Below are positions 1 through 9,353 of a stretch of DNA of 64,000 bases, in pieces (within the stretch, counting starts at the first letter, position 1; every line of letters starts with the position of its first letter). The translations under genes and the position numbers were made by a program. A model generated the notes under the pieces. It made no database searches. It saw only the letters and a list, made by a program, of their open reading frames with translations, and was not told where the DNA came from. Source of the DNA: an uncultured Alistipes sp. (GTDB taxonomy: Bacteria > Bacteroidota > Bacteroidia > Bacteroidales > UBA932); assembly GCA_900544175.1 (NCBI GenBank), contig UQUN01000012.1, forward strand, positions 1 through 64,000, written 5' to 3'.

Positions 1-2
1 GG

Positions 3-1232
3 GCAAGCACAAAAGCACAACGAAGTCTAAGCGGCAGGCAAATTCAAGCGAAAATCAATGCAGGGAACCGGTTGGAAGAATACTTGCAGGGTATTCGGGT
101 AATGAAAGCGTACAATCTGATAGGTGACCGCTTTGTTAGGTTGCGCGATGCTTTTGCGGAACTTCGCCGTGCTTGCATCCGTCAGGAGGCCTTGTTAGGC
201 CCGTTCGTCTTGTTGAGCATCACTTTAGTACGTGCCGGGCTGACAATGATGGTGCTATGTGGAACTTACCTTCTGTTGGGAGGGCAACTTTCAATCCTTG
301 TATTCGTGCTATTCCTTGTAGTCGGTTCTCGTGTGTTCGACCCGCTGACTTCCGCACTGACAAACTTTACCGAGTTCCGCTATTTTTCCATTGCCGGTGG
401 ACGCATCCTTTCCTTGATGAACGAGCCGGAGATGAAAGGAGAACGGCAATCCCCGGCAGCAGGCGATATCCGGTTTGAACACGTATCGTTTGCCTATCAA
501 GACAAGGAAGTGTTGCATGATATAAACATTACGCTCCCGAAAAACTCCTTGACGGCTCTTGTCGGTCCTTCGGGAAGCGGGAAAAGTACGGTAATGAAGC
601 TTTGCGCCCGTTTCTACGACCCACAGAAAGGATGTATCTTTTTCAATGGAGTTCCGATGAACGAGATAAATCCCGAAAGCCTAATGAGCCACATCTCTAT
701 GGTATTTCAGGATGTTTACCTGTTTCAGGACACCATACGCAACAATATACGTTTCGGCAAGACAGATGCAACGGACGAGGAAATCATTGCCGCCGCCAAG
801 AAAGCCTGTTGCCACGACTTCATCATGCGCTTGCCGCAGGGCTACGACACGATGGTGGGCGAAGGTGGCTGTACCTTGTCCGGAGGTGAGAAGCAGCGCA
901 TATCCATCGCCCGCGCCATATTGAAAGACGCGCCTGTTATCTTATTGGACGAAGCTACCGCCTCGCTCGACCCAGAAAATGAAGTGGAGGTGCAGAAAGC
1001 CATCGACTCTTTGATTAAAGGACGCACCGTCATTGCCATTGCCCACAGGCTCAAGACCATAAAAGATGCCGACCGCATCATCGTCCTGGAGGACGGTCGG
1101 ATAAAGGAAGAGGGAACTCATGACGAACTCATTAAGAAGAAAGAGCTTTACGCTCATTTGTGGGACATTCAGGAAAACACATCCGGATGGAAATTGCAGA
1201 ACAATACCCAAACGGAGCAATCCGTCCGCTAA
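3..1232 (+). CDS. ABC exporter, permease-ATPase half-transporter (5' truncated by window edge)
   Basis: The frame is open to the left edge of the window (409 codons visible), so the true start and the first transmembrane segments lie outside. An ATG-like restart is not needed: the residues before the TTG at 72 already match the EEYLQGIRV..KAY intracellular loop of type I exporters. What follows are two membrane segments (nt ~190-330) and a full nucleotide-binding domain with Walker A GPSGSGKST (nt ~567), signature LSGGEKQR (~876), Walker B VILLDEA (~937) and the H-loop IAIAHRL. Members usually work as a dimer in the inner membrane to export drugs, lipids or peptides, often as two adjacent half-transporters; the partner would lie upstream. 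The stop codon overlaps that of the convergent ResB/CcsA gene. The substrate cannot be inferred. Confidence 0.9.
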   Translation, partial: ASTKAQRSLSGRQIQAKINAGNRLEEYLQGIRVMKAYNLIGDRFVRLRDAFAELRRACIRQEALLGPFVLLSITLVRAGLTMMVLCGTYLLLGGQLSILVFVLFLVVGSRVFDPLTSALTNFTEFRYFSIAGGRILSLMNEPEMKGERQSPAAGDIRFEHVSFAYQDKEVLHDINITLPKNSLTALVGPSGSGKSTVMKLCARFYDPQKGCIFFNGVPMNEINPESLMSHISMVFQDVYLFQDTIRNNIRFGKTDATDEEIIAAAKKACCHDFIMRLPQGYDTMVGEGGCTLSGGEKQRISIARAILKDAPVILLDEATASLDPENEVEVQKAIDSLIKGRTVIAIAHRLKTIKDADRIIVLEDGRIKEEGTHDELIKKKELYAHLWDIQENTSGWKLQNNTQTEQSVR

Positions 1233-3373
1233 GCGTAGGAATGCATACCGCCGAGAAAAAAGTTGACTCCGAAGTAGGTAATCAGCACACACAGGAATGC
1301 GGCTGCGCTGTACCGGTGGAACGCCTTAGGGGCAGCAAGAAACCTCAGGGAACGGGAGTGCAGCGCGGCCGCATACACGATAATCGTAATCAGGGCCCAC
1401 ACCTCCTTTGGATCCCAGGCCCAGTAGCGCCCCCATGATACATTGGCCCATACCGCACCGATGACAGTACCGGTAACCAGCAGAAATAGCGCCGGATACA
1501 GCAGCAGTCTGCCTACATCCGCCAGGGATGAGGACGCTTCCTGCGCTTCATGAGAAGAGCCGCGTCCGGCCCATATACCCATCACTCCGTTGAGGGCCAG
1601 CAGCCCAAGGAGAGAATAGGATATCATCATACAGGCCACATGGACAGAAAGCAGAGGTGAGGACAGTACCGGCATCAGCGACGTCATCCCAGGATCGGAC
1701 TCTCCTATAGATGCTACCAGAAGTGCGAAACCGCACATCAGCATGGCGAAAGGCTGTATTACCGGTAGCTTTCGGAACAAAGCGAGGGACAGCACGCATG
1801 ATGACCATGCTATCATCATCATGGTCTCGAATCCGTTGCTCATGGGCACGTGCCCAGAAGCCACCCATCTGAGTATCAACAGAAGGGTCAGATATAGAAA
1901 GAACACGCCCGTAAGTATCGCCGTGGGGCGCACGCTCCTGCTGCAGACTCTGCGCAGGGCCGGAGACGTCATACCTGCACAAGTCAGAACGAAAAGCAGA
2001 ATCCCTGCGGTGAGGACCGCCATCGCCGCAGGCTTGGGACGGTCAACGGTATTGTACAGCTGCTCCGCCTGCCATACGGTATTGGTGGGAAGATTGTCCG
2101 CTCCGCATTTTTCCTCCTGCCACATCCGTAGTTTCGCAAGCACTTCCGAAGCCCCGTCATAGTCCCCGAGAACCACATCTTCCCGCACCAGTCCCAACAC
2201 CTTGCGGACAAAAAGCCATTCTCCGCTGTCCATGTCAAATGGAAGCGTATCCGTCGATGCGTACCACATCATAGTCCCATCCTCTCCGACGTATGGGAAA
2301 ATCCTGATTATAGACCATGTAGCGGCCATACTCACCACCTGAAACTGTTCCTCCTCCGGATTCAGATCCGTCAGAGGCAGCCGTCCGCGGCCCTTCACCT
2401 CTATCATCGGTTCCCGTTTCCAGCTGTCGTAGTAGAACATCCAGCCGGAAAGCACCTGCTGCGGAGTGAGCCCCCTGTATGACTGGCGTCCGGTAAGTTT
2501 CATAGTGAATTCACGGGCGAGAGTCCGGACGGAGGTAACCCGGTCGTTGTAATAGACATACAGTTCTCCGAAATCCTCTGCAAGGTCTTTCGGAAGTGTC
2601 TTGGGAACATCTTCGCGGTCCGGTGAGCAGGATGCCAGCAGAATTGCTCCGGCACAGACAGCTATCCCTTTAGAGACTCTCCTCAGTGCAGTACGGAAAC
2701 TCCCCGAGGGATTGAAGAAGTGCAGTATCATGCTTCCTATCAGTAAAATAAATCCGGAATAGGTCAATGCAATGCCCCAGGTGTCCCTGCTCACTGACAG
2801 AGTCGTCCCATGCAGATCGGTATCGTAGGACGCCTGGTAGAAACGGTATCCGCGGTGACGGCATATCCGGTTCATCGACACCTCCCGCTCCAGTTCCTGC
2901 CCGGCATCGTGTATGACGATAAGGCTGCGGTAATCCATAGGGGCGGTTGTCCCGCGGTAAAAGTCTATCTTAAATTCCTTCAGGGAGACATCGAATGGCA
3001 GTGCCTTGGTGCTCCCGTCATCACTATCAAATGTTCTTGCAGTTTCTCCGTCCGCGCGCAGATGCAGGGTCCCCTTCTCCCCCACGAGAAATGTCATGAG
3101 CGCCCCCATGAGTATGAAGACAAATGACAGGTGCATGGCACTGACCGCCAAGGGAAGAGTATGGCCGCAGCGTACCATGGTAACAGTGCATGCAGCCACG
3201 GCCAGCACCCACAGCAGGGCAAATACCGGCGAGCGGTATATGTACTCAAAAACAACCCCGCTACCGCAGGATTTCTCCAGTACGGTAGCGAGGATCAGAA
3301 TTGCAGTCAGGACTGCAGATGCCCCGAATGCAGTGTATTTTACTATCTTGTCCAATTGCTTAGATGGCTTCAA
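1229..3373 (-). CDS. Fused ResB-CcsA cytochrome c maturation protein (System II)
   Basis: A 714-residue membrane protein that would carry heme across the inner membrane and attach it to CXXCH apocytochromes. The N-terminal ~430 residues are ResB-like: three hydrophobic segments, a periplasmic stretch, a fourth segment near residue 205, then a periplasmic domain. The C-terminal ~270 residues are CcsA: multiple helices, histidines in SVHVACMMISY and in the terminal GMHSYA, and the tryptophan-rich WWD motif WGRYWAWDPKEVW near residue 645. ResB and CcsA are often fused in Bacteroidota. The start overlaps the end of the upstream di-heme cytochrome gene by 14 nt, so the two are translationally linked and this protein probably matures that cytochrome. 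The 3' end overlaps the convergent ABC exporter by 3-4 nt. Confidence 0.93.
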   Translation of the reverse strand: MKPSKQLDKIVKYTAFGASAVLTAILILATVLEKSCGSGVVFEYIYRSPVFALLWVLAVAACTVTMVRCGHTLPLAVSAMHLSFVFILMGALMTFLVGEKGTLHLRADGETARTFDSDDGSTKALPFDVSLKEFKIDFYRGTTAPMDYRSLIVIHDAGQELEREVSMNRICRHRGYRFYQASYDTDLHGTTLSVSRDTWGIALTYSGFILLIGSMILHFFNPSGSFRTALRRVSKGIAVCAGAILLASCSPDREDVPKTLPKDLAEDFGELYVYYNDRVTSVRTLAREFTMKLTGRQSYRGLTPQQVLSGWMFYYDSWKREPMIEVKGRGRLPLTDLNPEEEQFQVVSMAATWSIIRIFPYVGEDGTMMWYASTDTLPFDMDSGEWLFVRKVLGLVREDVVLGDYDGASEVLAKLRMWQEEKCGADNLPTNTVWQAEQLYNTVDRPKPAAMAVLTAGILLFVLTCAGMTSPALRRVCSRSVRPTAILTGVFFLYLTLLLILRWVASGHVPMSNGFETMMMIAWSSCVLSLALFRKLPVIQPFAMLMCGFALLVASIGESDPGMTSLMPVLSSPLLSVHVACMMISYSLLGLLALNGVMGIWAGRGSSHEAQEASSSLADVGRLLLYPALFLLVTGTVIGAVWANVSWGRYWAWDPKEVWALITIIVYAAALHSRSLRFLAAPKAFHRYSAAAFLCVLITYFGVNFFLGGMHSYA

Positions 3374-4991
3374 TGAATTTTACAACAGCATCGCGCTCCT
3401 CCTTGCTCAACTCGCGGAACTTCTCTACAGACTGGCGTGCGTGACTCTGCGCATTGCCGTGCCACATGATGGCCTCTACCACATTACGGGCACGGGCATC
3501 GTGCAGGCGGTCGCTGTGTCCCGAACATATCAGGGACAGGCCTCTGCCCCAGAGAGGGGTCGTGCGGCACCATCCGCCGCGGATATCGTTCTGCATGAAA
3601 AGCTGGTGCTGGATCAAGTCGCTGTAAGGCCAGATAGTCTGGTTGGGATATTTCGGCAGCTCTGTATCGCCGCGGGCGAAAAAGTTATTGGGATCGTTGA
3701 ACTCGTCAGGTCCGGTAGTCCATGAAGGACGGTGGCAGGTGGCACAGCCGATTTCGCGGAAAAGCTGACGGCCGCGCTGTACATCCTCGTCATCAAGGTT
3801 TCGTGCGGCAGGTACGGCCAGGCCGCGGTGCCAGATCATCAGGTCGGTATACTCTTCATCGCTCATTTCAACGGGAAGGTCCTGGGCCATCAGGAAATTG
3901 TAGATATCGGCCTCTACGTCACCGGTACGCCATCTGTCCTTGGCTTCGGGATACTTTGTCTCGAAGTTATCCAGGAAGGCATAGAAGCCGTTCTGAACAT
4001 CGGGATCCTGGGAAGCGGTAGTGGCGTATGCAGCGGTCATATAGTGGTAGCGGCGGTCGCTGCGGGTAACATTGGTGATGTTCCAGATAGCATTGGCACC
4101 GGGACCATCCTGCAGAGCGCCGCGGGAGAGGGCGTAGGTAAAGCGGAATGGATGCTGCTCGCCATCACCCTGAACAGTGTTTGAATACTGCTTCACCCAC
4201 TCGCCTCCGGAGAAAAATGCCGGATTGATAGGGATGCCCATCGCCTCTTCCTTTGCGTACTGGGCCTTCAGGGAATCGTCGGGGATAGCGTCCAGCAGAC
4301 CTGTACCGTAGATTCCGATAGTGGTTTCAAGCCGCACGCCCACCTGGGAATGAGGGATGTCCTTGCCGCCGGACTGGATAGGCACGTAGAAAGCGCTCTC
4401 GGGTATGGTCACTTCCGGATAGATGAGCTCATATGTCTCCCCATCCGGAAACTTGTTGCCCCATTCGTCCACATATGTGAGCCACTGGATGGTTATCTGG
4501 TCCTCGTCCAGAGGGGCCTTGAAAGGCTCCACCGCCGCAGTCTGAGGCATACCGGTGAGGGAGGACAGATAAGCATCGTTGCTCTTGTCATAGACTACCA
4601 GCAGATAGCCGTTGCCCCAGTCGTCCCAGCGGTAGCGTTCCATGCGCTTGCCGTGACCGTATCCGGGGTGGCAGGCCTGACAGGAATTGCGGATGTAGAG
4701 CGGACCGAGACCGTCGAAAGGCTCGGCGGTCTGGGTATAGGAGCGCTCAAAGAAATACTCGCCGTATTTGAACCGGTCGGTGAGACCGGCTTTTTCTACG
4801 GCAGGAGCAGGGTCTTCAAATGCCGATGCAGATGAGTTGAATGTAGTTCCGAGAAGACCTCCGGCGTAGATTTCGGGATTAACATCAGGATCCGTTCCGT
4901 TGTTGTCCGGATCCTTGCCGTTGGGGTCTTCATGGCAGGCTGTCAAGGCAATGGCTGCGGCTGCCAGTAATGAAAGGTATCTGAATTTCAT
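3360..4991 (-). CDS. DUF1111 di-heme c-type cytochrome / peroxidase-like lipoprotein
   Basis: A 543-residue lipoprotein: signal peptide with lipobox Cys at residue 19 (ALTAC), then an Asp/Asn/Pro-rich spacer. Two covalent heme sites are visible, CQACH at residues 104-108 and CATCH near 416-420. A late CSGH could be a degenerate third site or a structural cysteine. The C-terminal segment (HDARARNVVEAIMWHG) is typical of DUF1111 proteins, which resemble MauG/CcpA di-heme peroxidases and sit beside imelysin genes in iron-uptake type operons. It follows the imelysin gene by 6 nt and overlaps the ResB-CcsA gene, so heme attachment and apoprotein are made together. The substrate is unknown; ferrous iron oxidation or a peroxidase role is inference. 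Confidence 0.88.
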   Translation of the reverse strand: MKFRYLSLLAAAAIALTACHEDPNGKDPDNNGTDPDVNPEIYAGGLLGTTFNSSASAFEDPAPAVEKAGLTDRFKYGEYFFERSYTQTAEPFDGLGPLYIRNSCQACHPGYGHGKRMERYRWDDWGNGYLLVVYDKSNDAYLSSLTGMPQTAAVEPFKAPLDEDQITIQWLTYVDEWGNKFPDGETYELIYPEVTIPESAFYVPIQSGGKDIPHSQVGVRLETTIGIYGTGLLDAIPDDSLKAQYAKEEAMGIPINPAFFSGGEWVKQYSNTVQGDGEQHPFRFTYALSRGALQDGPGANAIWNITNVTRSDRRYHYMTAAYATTASQDPDVQNGFYAFLDNFETKYPEAKDRWRTGDVEADIYNFLMAQDLPVEMSDEEYTDLMIWHRGLAVPAARNLDDEDVQRGRQLFREIGCATCHRPSWTTGPDEFNDPNNFFARGDTELPKYPNQTIWPYSDLIQHQLFMQNDIRGGWCRTTPLWGRGLSLICSGHSDRLHDARARNVVEAIMWHGNAQSHARQSVEKFRELSKEERDAVVKFIEAI

Positions 4992-4997
4992 AGTCTG

Positions 4998-6164
4998 TTA
5001 CTCTGCGTTACGTACGGCATCCTTGGCCTGGCCGAGAACCTCATCGAGAGCCTTGCAGGCCTCGCTTGCCTCACCGGCCGAAGGGTCGTTGATATTGTTG
5101 ACGAAAGGAGCTTTCATGGCCTGAATCTTGGCGAGAGCATTGTCTATAGCGGCTATCACCGCATCATCCACTGCCTTGTTGTGCTCTGCCATGAAGCCGT
5201 GAAGGGAATTGGCCTCGTCACGGTTTCCCTCGATGCCGCCCATGTAGACGCTCTGGATGCTGATTATATTGTCATAGAAGTCCTGAATCGACTTATGGCT
5301 GTAGGGAGACTCGATGTAGTTGGGATCCTCTCCCGAATAAGGCTTGCCTATCTTCATGGTTCCCACCTCGTCGGCGATGGTCTTGCAGCCGTCGATAATA
5401 GCCTCCATAGCCGAGGTCATGCTGCTGTAGGAACTTCCGGGCTTGCCGGCATTGAGCATATTGTCTCCGTATGAGGAAGTACCGCCGTTGACAGTGTAAG
5501 GGAGCTCAAGCTGGTCAGCCACTTTTTCCAGACGCTCTGCAGCGACTCCGTCTTCACCGGCCCAGCCGAGTTCCATCTGCCAGCAGCGGTTGCGCAGGTC
5601 GCCTGCCACTGCAGCGGCATAGATGAGATGCAGCTCATTGATATCGGCTACATTCTTAGGACCGCCGTTCTCAAAAAGGATGTACTCGATGCCATGGAAA
5701 CCCAGAACGGTGTTGCCGAGATTGTCACCGGCAAACTGATCGCCGCCCTCTCCGTTCATGGCATTGATCTGGTCAGTGTTGCTCAGGGCCATATTGAGGG
5801 CGTCCACATCGAGAGGCCATGAGTCGATATGAGGGTCCACTCCGAAATCCGTGGCCGGTCCGAAAAGGAAGGCCTCACTTTTTTCCCACCAGGCGCGGGC
5901 TTCAAGGAATTTCTCGCAGGTGGCCTCCAAGGTGGCCTGGGACTTGTCTTCCTTGAGCTGCTGCAGCAGAGTCTCCAGCTCGGCCGTTGATGTAGAAAGA
6001 GCCTCATAGGTAGGAATTACAGTTTCGTTGACAAAACGGTCTGCTATTTTGGCGAACTGCTCATCGTAGGGATTGGTGATGTCCGTCTCTCCTCCGTTCT
6101 GCTCACAGGATGCGGCGCTGGCAAACACCAATGCAGCGGCCGCGAAATAGATAAACTTTTTCAT
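4998..6164 (-). CDS. Imelysin-family lipoprotein (iron-regulated type)
   Basis: A 388-residue lipoprotein with signal peptide and lipobox Cys at residue 20 (SAASC). The helical body carries the family motif GxHxxE as GFHGIEY near residue 155. Imelysins form a two-bundle helical fold; despite the old peptidase name (ICMP/insulin-cleaving), the GxHxxE motif is thought to bind metal, and homologues are induced by low iron or sit in iron transporter operons. Here it lies between a porin and a DUF1111 cytochrome in a tight operon (gaps 35 and 6 nt). It is probably periplasmic or outer-membrane anchored and takes part in metal capture. A direct enzymatic role is not shown. Confidence 0.88.
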   Translation of the reverse strand: MKKFIYFAAAALVFASAASCEQNGGETDITNPYDEQFAKIADRFVNETVIPTYEALSTSTAELETLLQQLKEDKSQATLEATCEKFLEARAWWEKSEAFLFGPATDFGVDPHIDSWPLDVDALNMALSNTDQINAMNGEGGDQFAGDNLGNTVLGFHGIEYILFENGGPKNVADINELHLIYAAAVAGDLRNRCWQMELGWAGEDGVAAERLEKVADQLELPYTVNGGTSSYGDNMLNAGKPGSSYSSMTSAMEAIIDGCKTIADEVGTMKIGKPYSGEDPNYIESPYSHKSIQDFYDNIISIQSVYMGGIEGNRDEANSLHGFMAEHNKAVDDAVIAAIDNALAKIQAMKAPFVNNINDPSAGEASEACKALDEVLGQAKDAVRNAE

Positions 6165-6199
6165 TTTCCCTTTACGTTATTTGTTTGTTAATGTATCTG

Positions 6200-7528
6200 C
6201 TATTTGAAAAATCCGGCGTAGGCTATGCCTATCGAAACCGACGGCTCGTCAATATACTGGCTCTTCAGGAAGCGGTGGGAATATTCAGCCTTTATGACGA
6301 TCTCGTCGATAGGATAATAGTTGATACCCATAGCGATACGATGCTTGTCCGTCCACGGATAATCTGTAGTGGCCGGAGCCGGGATATAGGAATCATAATA
6401 CTCGTACCGCCCGAAGACATAGAATTTCTGTTTTCCGGAAAGCTTGTTCACAACAGAGAAAATGTCGTAACCGGCCTCTACCCCGCCTGCCATTGCGGCC
6501 TGCCCCACAAGAGTATGCTTGTAGGGAGACTCCGTACTGTTCATGGACGAACTGTTCCAGGCGCCTATCAGCTGTGCGTCCTTAAGATATCCGTAATCGT
6601 AATTGCCCCTGACTACAAGTCCGTGTCCCTGATACTCGAAATCGAAGGCTCCTATCATCACCGTGCCCTTTACTCCGGCATAGCGGGAACGCTCCTCAGT
6701 CACTATATCATTGTTGAAACTGTTGCCGATATAACCGCTCAGGCTCATCCGCAGACCCTTTACCGAGTAATTGTCCACTCTGAACGCTCCGGCAAGATGA
6801 TTTGCGGGCTTGAACTCGTAGGGTGAGGCCGAGCCTCCGTGGACCCATTCTGAATTACTGAAAAACACTGAGTTAAGTCCCGGCAGCAGCTGAACCTCAT
6901 ACCTCCAGTCCCCTGCGCGGCCCCACAGGCTGATACCGGTTTCGTGCCAGGTGCAAGGAATGATGGTGTTCTCGCCCTCGGGACGATAAGCCGTGAAAAA
7001 CTCCGTCGGCAGATGCTTGTTATTGGTCGCACCGACCGGCACCACGATATGTCCCATTCTCAGATTGAGTTCCGGCATGAACTCCTTCTGTATCCAGAAC
7101 TGCTCCAGAGCCACCTCCCCTCCTCTCTCTATCTCCCTCTCGAACTCACCGGCTTCCTCGTTCTCCATCTCCACTGCAGCCTCCACACCCCCATGCTCGA
7201 ATTCAATCTCAGTTCCCAATGTCCATCCTTTACCGAAATCATAGCCCAGCATAATTACCACGTGCGGCAGATCAAAGCGTGCATGACCCTTCGAATCGCG
7301 GTAACTGTCAGGGAACTGATATCGGAAAACATTGTCACTGTAGAAATTATATGTTCCCACGGCCTCACCGTAGCCACCTACTGTCAGACGGGAAAATGCC
7401 TTGGTCCACTTGCTTTCCTGCCTTGCAGACGTATCTGCCGCTGCGTATGCTTCGGCCAAGACTTGCGGCGCCCACATACCTGCGGCAGTCAAGACAGTGA
7501 TTGTCAGAACTATTGTCCTTAATTTCAT
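6200..7528 (-). CDS. Outer-membrane porin, phosphate-selective porin O/P type
   Basis: I choose the ATG at 7528 because it begins a standard signal peptide (MKLRTIVLTITVLTAAGMWA); the frame extends 28 codons further up but those residues look like noise and would overlap the promoter. The mature ~420 residues alternate in beta-strand fashion with many aromatic/glycine turns (YGFGKGW, WHETGISLWGRAG, FVFGRYEYYDSY) and end in an aromatic residue plus Lys (GIAYAGFFK), near the usual C-terminal Phe of outer-membrane barrels. An acidic stretch (EMENEEAGEFEREIERGGE) is typical of an extracellular loop. First gene of the porin-imelysin-DUF1111-ResB/CcsA operon; it probably provides the outer-membrane pore for that system. 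Confidence 0.85.
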   Translation of the reverse strand: MKLRTIVLTITVLTAAGMWAPQVLAEAYAAADTSARQESKWTKAFSRLTVGGYGEAVGTYNFYSDNVFRYQFPDSYRDSKGHARFDLPHVVIMLGYDFGKGWTLGTEIEFEHGGVEAAVEMENEEAGEFEREIERGGEVALEQFWIQKEFMPELNLRMGHIVVPVGATNNKHLPTEFFTAYRPEGENTIIPCTWHETGISLWGRAGDWRYEVQLLPGLNSVFFSNSEWVHGGSASPYEFKPANHLAGAFRVDNYSVKGLRMSLSGYIGNSFNNDIVTEERSRYAGVKGTVMIGAFDFEYQGHGLVVRGNYDYGYLKDAQLIGAWNSSSMNSTESPYKHTLVGQAAMAGGVEAGYDIFSVVNKLSGKQKFYVFGRYEYYDSYIPAPATTDYPWTDKHRIAMGINYYPIDEIVIKAEYSHRFLKSQYIDEPSVSIGIAYAGFFK

Positions 7529-7553
7529 ATTGCCTTTACAGAATTTACGGCTG

Positions 7554-7584
7554 CAAAGGTACCGCCGGCCGCTCAGGCGGACAA
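7554..7584 (-). promoter_or_regulatory. Promoter of the porin-imelysin-cytochrome operon
   Basis: On the minus strand, TTG (7584-7582), a 20-nt spacer and TACCTTTG (7561-7554) match the Bacteroidota sigma-ABfr consensus TTG-N19-21-TAnnTTTG. The predicted start of transcription is about 7547, 19 nt upstream of the chosen ATG at 7528. No clear Fur-like palindrome was seen. Confidence 0.7.
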
Positions 7585-7702
7585 TCACAACAAGTTGGTA
7601 TTTCCGCATCAAAACCTAACCATTTTTTGCAGCAGCGGCAGTCATCCGTAAAACCGTCACCTACCCCAGTAAAACAGGTATCCGTTTTAAAACATATACA
7701 GC

Positions 7703-7710
7703 TATCTTTG
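7703..7710 (+). promoter_or_regulatory. -7 box TATCTTTG upstream of the flavin reductase gene
   Basis: TATCTTTG matches the TAnnTTTG consensus and ends only 4 nt before the ATG at 7715, so the mRNA would be leaderless or nearly so. No convincing -33 TTG was found at the expected distance. Confidence 0.45.
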
Positions 7711-7714
7711 CGGC

Positions 7715-8251
7715 ATGAAAAAGATACTGGTAATATCATCGAGCCTGCGCCGCAACAGTAACTCCGACGCACTGGCAGAGGCCTTTGCCAAAGGTGCGGC
7801 TGAGGCCGGCAATGAAGTTGAGACTATTACATTAAAGGGAAAGGAACTGCATTTCTGCACGGGCTGTCTGGCCTGCCAGAAAACCCAGAGATGCGTTATC
7901 GCAGACGATGCACCGGCCATCGTGGATAAAATGTATGCGGCGGATGTCATCGCTTTTGCTACGCCCATCTACTACTATGAGATGAGCGGCCAGCTGAAGA
8001 CTCTTCTCGACCGTGCCAACCCGCTGTTCACCACGGATTATCATTTCCGGGACATCTATTTCCTGAGTTCGGCCGCCGAGGAGGATCCCAAGACTCCAGA
8101 ACGCGCCGTCACAGGATTAGGCGGCTGGATCGAATGCTTTGAGAACGCCCGGTTCGCTGGTTCTGTATTCGCCGGAGGTGTGAATGCACCGGGAGAAATA
8201 GAAGGACATGCGGCAATGGAGGCGGCATACAGGATGGGAAAGGCCGTCTGA
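7715..8251 (+). CDS. NAD(P)H-dependent FMN reductase / flavodoxin-fold oxidoreductase
   Basis: A 178-residue protein with the flavodoxin-like FMN-reductase pattern: N-terminal strand and phosphate loop ILVISSSLRRNSNS (residues ~4-17), the CTGCLAC segment near 47-53, and the second FMN loop TPIYYYEMSGQLKTLLDR (~86-103). It belongs to the family of iron-sulfur-flavoprotein-like NAD(P)H reductases; the CxxCxxC segment is present but the remaining spacing does not guarantee an Fe-S cluster. Cytosolic; probably reduces quinones, flavins or nitro compounds. It stands alone, convergent with the AraC gene. Such genes often sit beside AraC, aldo/keto reductase and carboxymuconolactone decarboxylase genes, as here. 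Confidence 0.85.
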   Translation: MKKILVISSSLRRNSNSDALAEAFAKGAAEAGNEVETITLKGKELHFCTGCLACQKTQRCVIADDAPAIVDKMYAADVIAFATPIYYYEMSGQLKTLLDRANPLFTTDYHFRDIYFLSSAAEEDPKTPERAVTGLGGWIECFENARFAGSVFAGGVNAPGEIEGHAAMEAAYRMGKAV

Positions 8252-8436
8252 CGGGTCTTAATTTCTACTGACAATCCACTCCCATACAGGCATCGCTACT
8301 ATTCGCGATATTAAACTGCCGATAATTAGGCAAAATATACTGATTCCACTGCCGATATTACAGGTATCTTTTGGATATCCTACTTCCGTGAAAGATCCTG
8401 CAAGTATGATTTACCGTTTCTGCAAGACTTTTTATA

Positions 8437-9336
8437 TCAGTTCCGCAGTCGCTGGCAGAACTCCGACGGCGTAACCCCCTCCTGCTTCTTGAACATCCGG
8501 CTGAAATGCTGGGGGTATTCGAAGCCGAGGCGGTCGGATACTTGGGAGACGGTCTCTCCTGCCGCAAGCCCGTTCTTGGCAAGCTGGATGACGAACTGGC
8601 GGATGTGGTTGCTCGCCGTGTCTCCGGTCGTATTCTTGATGACATCGCCGAAATAGTTGGGCGACATGCAGAGTTTGTCGGCGCAATACTGCACTGTGGG
8701 CAGGCCAATGGTATACTGGAGGCTGTCTTCGAAATAGTCGCGGAGCAGGCGGTCGAAGCGGACGAGGATGTCGGAGTTCTCTATCTTCCGGGTGACGAAC
8801 TGGCGGTTGTAGAACCGCTGGCAGAAGTTGAGAGCCAGTTCGATGTAGCCCACGAGGATGGCCCGCTGAAGTTCGTCCGGCTTCTTGCCCAGTTCCTCGC
8901 GTATCTGACGCATCAGGGAGGCCAGGATGTCGTGCTCCTCTTCGGTCATGTGCAGGGCCTCGTTGATACGGTAATCGAAGAAAGAATACTCCCGGATGCG
9001 CTTTTCAAGAGGGAAGCCGTGCAGCAGGTCCGGGTGGAAAAGCAGCGCCCAGCCCGTCAGCATCACCTCTTCCCCATTGTCCTCCTTGCCGCCCACCTGT
9101 CCGGGAGCCACGCAGATTACCGTACCCTTCTTGTAATCATACTTGCCGCAGCCGTATGCCAGGTCTATCTCCGCCTCATCGTGGAAGAAGATGCCGTACA
9201 CGCCGTAATCATTCAGGCTGTGGCGCACGGGCGACACCCCGGCATAGTCAATGACACAGACCAGCGGATGCTGCTCCTCTGCGCCCACGTAGCGGGCATA
9301 GTCGTTGACGTTCCTTACTTTCAGTATCTTGCTCAT
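8437..9336 (-). CDS. AraC-family transcriptional regulator
   Basis: A 299-residue regulator. The N-terminal ~170 residues form a cupin-like sensing region (FFHDEAEIDLAYGCG, KGTVICVAPGQVG). The C-terminal ~100 residues carry two helix-turn-helix units: one around YCADKLCMSPNYFGDVIKN, the other around VSDRLGFEYPQHFSRMFKK, ending in VTPSEFCQ, the usual AraC terminal motif. Likely controls a neighbouring oxidoreductase gene set (flavin reductase and the decayed aldo/keto reductase-decarboxylase genes), which is inference from position. It ends 185 nt from the convergent flavin reductase; that gap shows no strong terminator or gene. Confidence 0.92.
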   Translation of the reverse strand: MSKILKVRNVNDYARYVGAEEQHPLVCVIDYAGVSPVRHSLNDYGVYGIFFHDEAEIDLAYGCGKYDYKKGTVICVAPGQVGGKEDNGEEVMLTGWALLFHPDLLHGFPLEKRIREYSFFDYRINEALHMTEEEHDILASLMRQIREELGKKPDELQRAILVGYIELALNFCQRFYNRQFVTRKIENSDILVRFDRLLRDYFEDSLQYTIGLPTVQYCADKLCMSPNYFGDVIKNTTGDTASNHIRQFVIQLAKNGLAAGETVSQVSDRLGFEYPQHFSRMFKKQEGVTPSEFCQRLRN

Positions 9337-9353
9337 AATTTATTTTGTATGAT

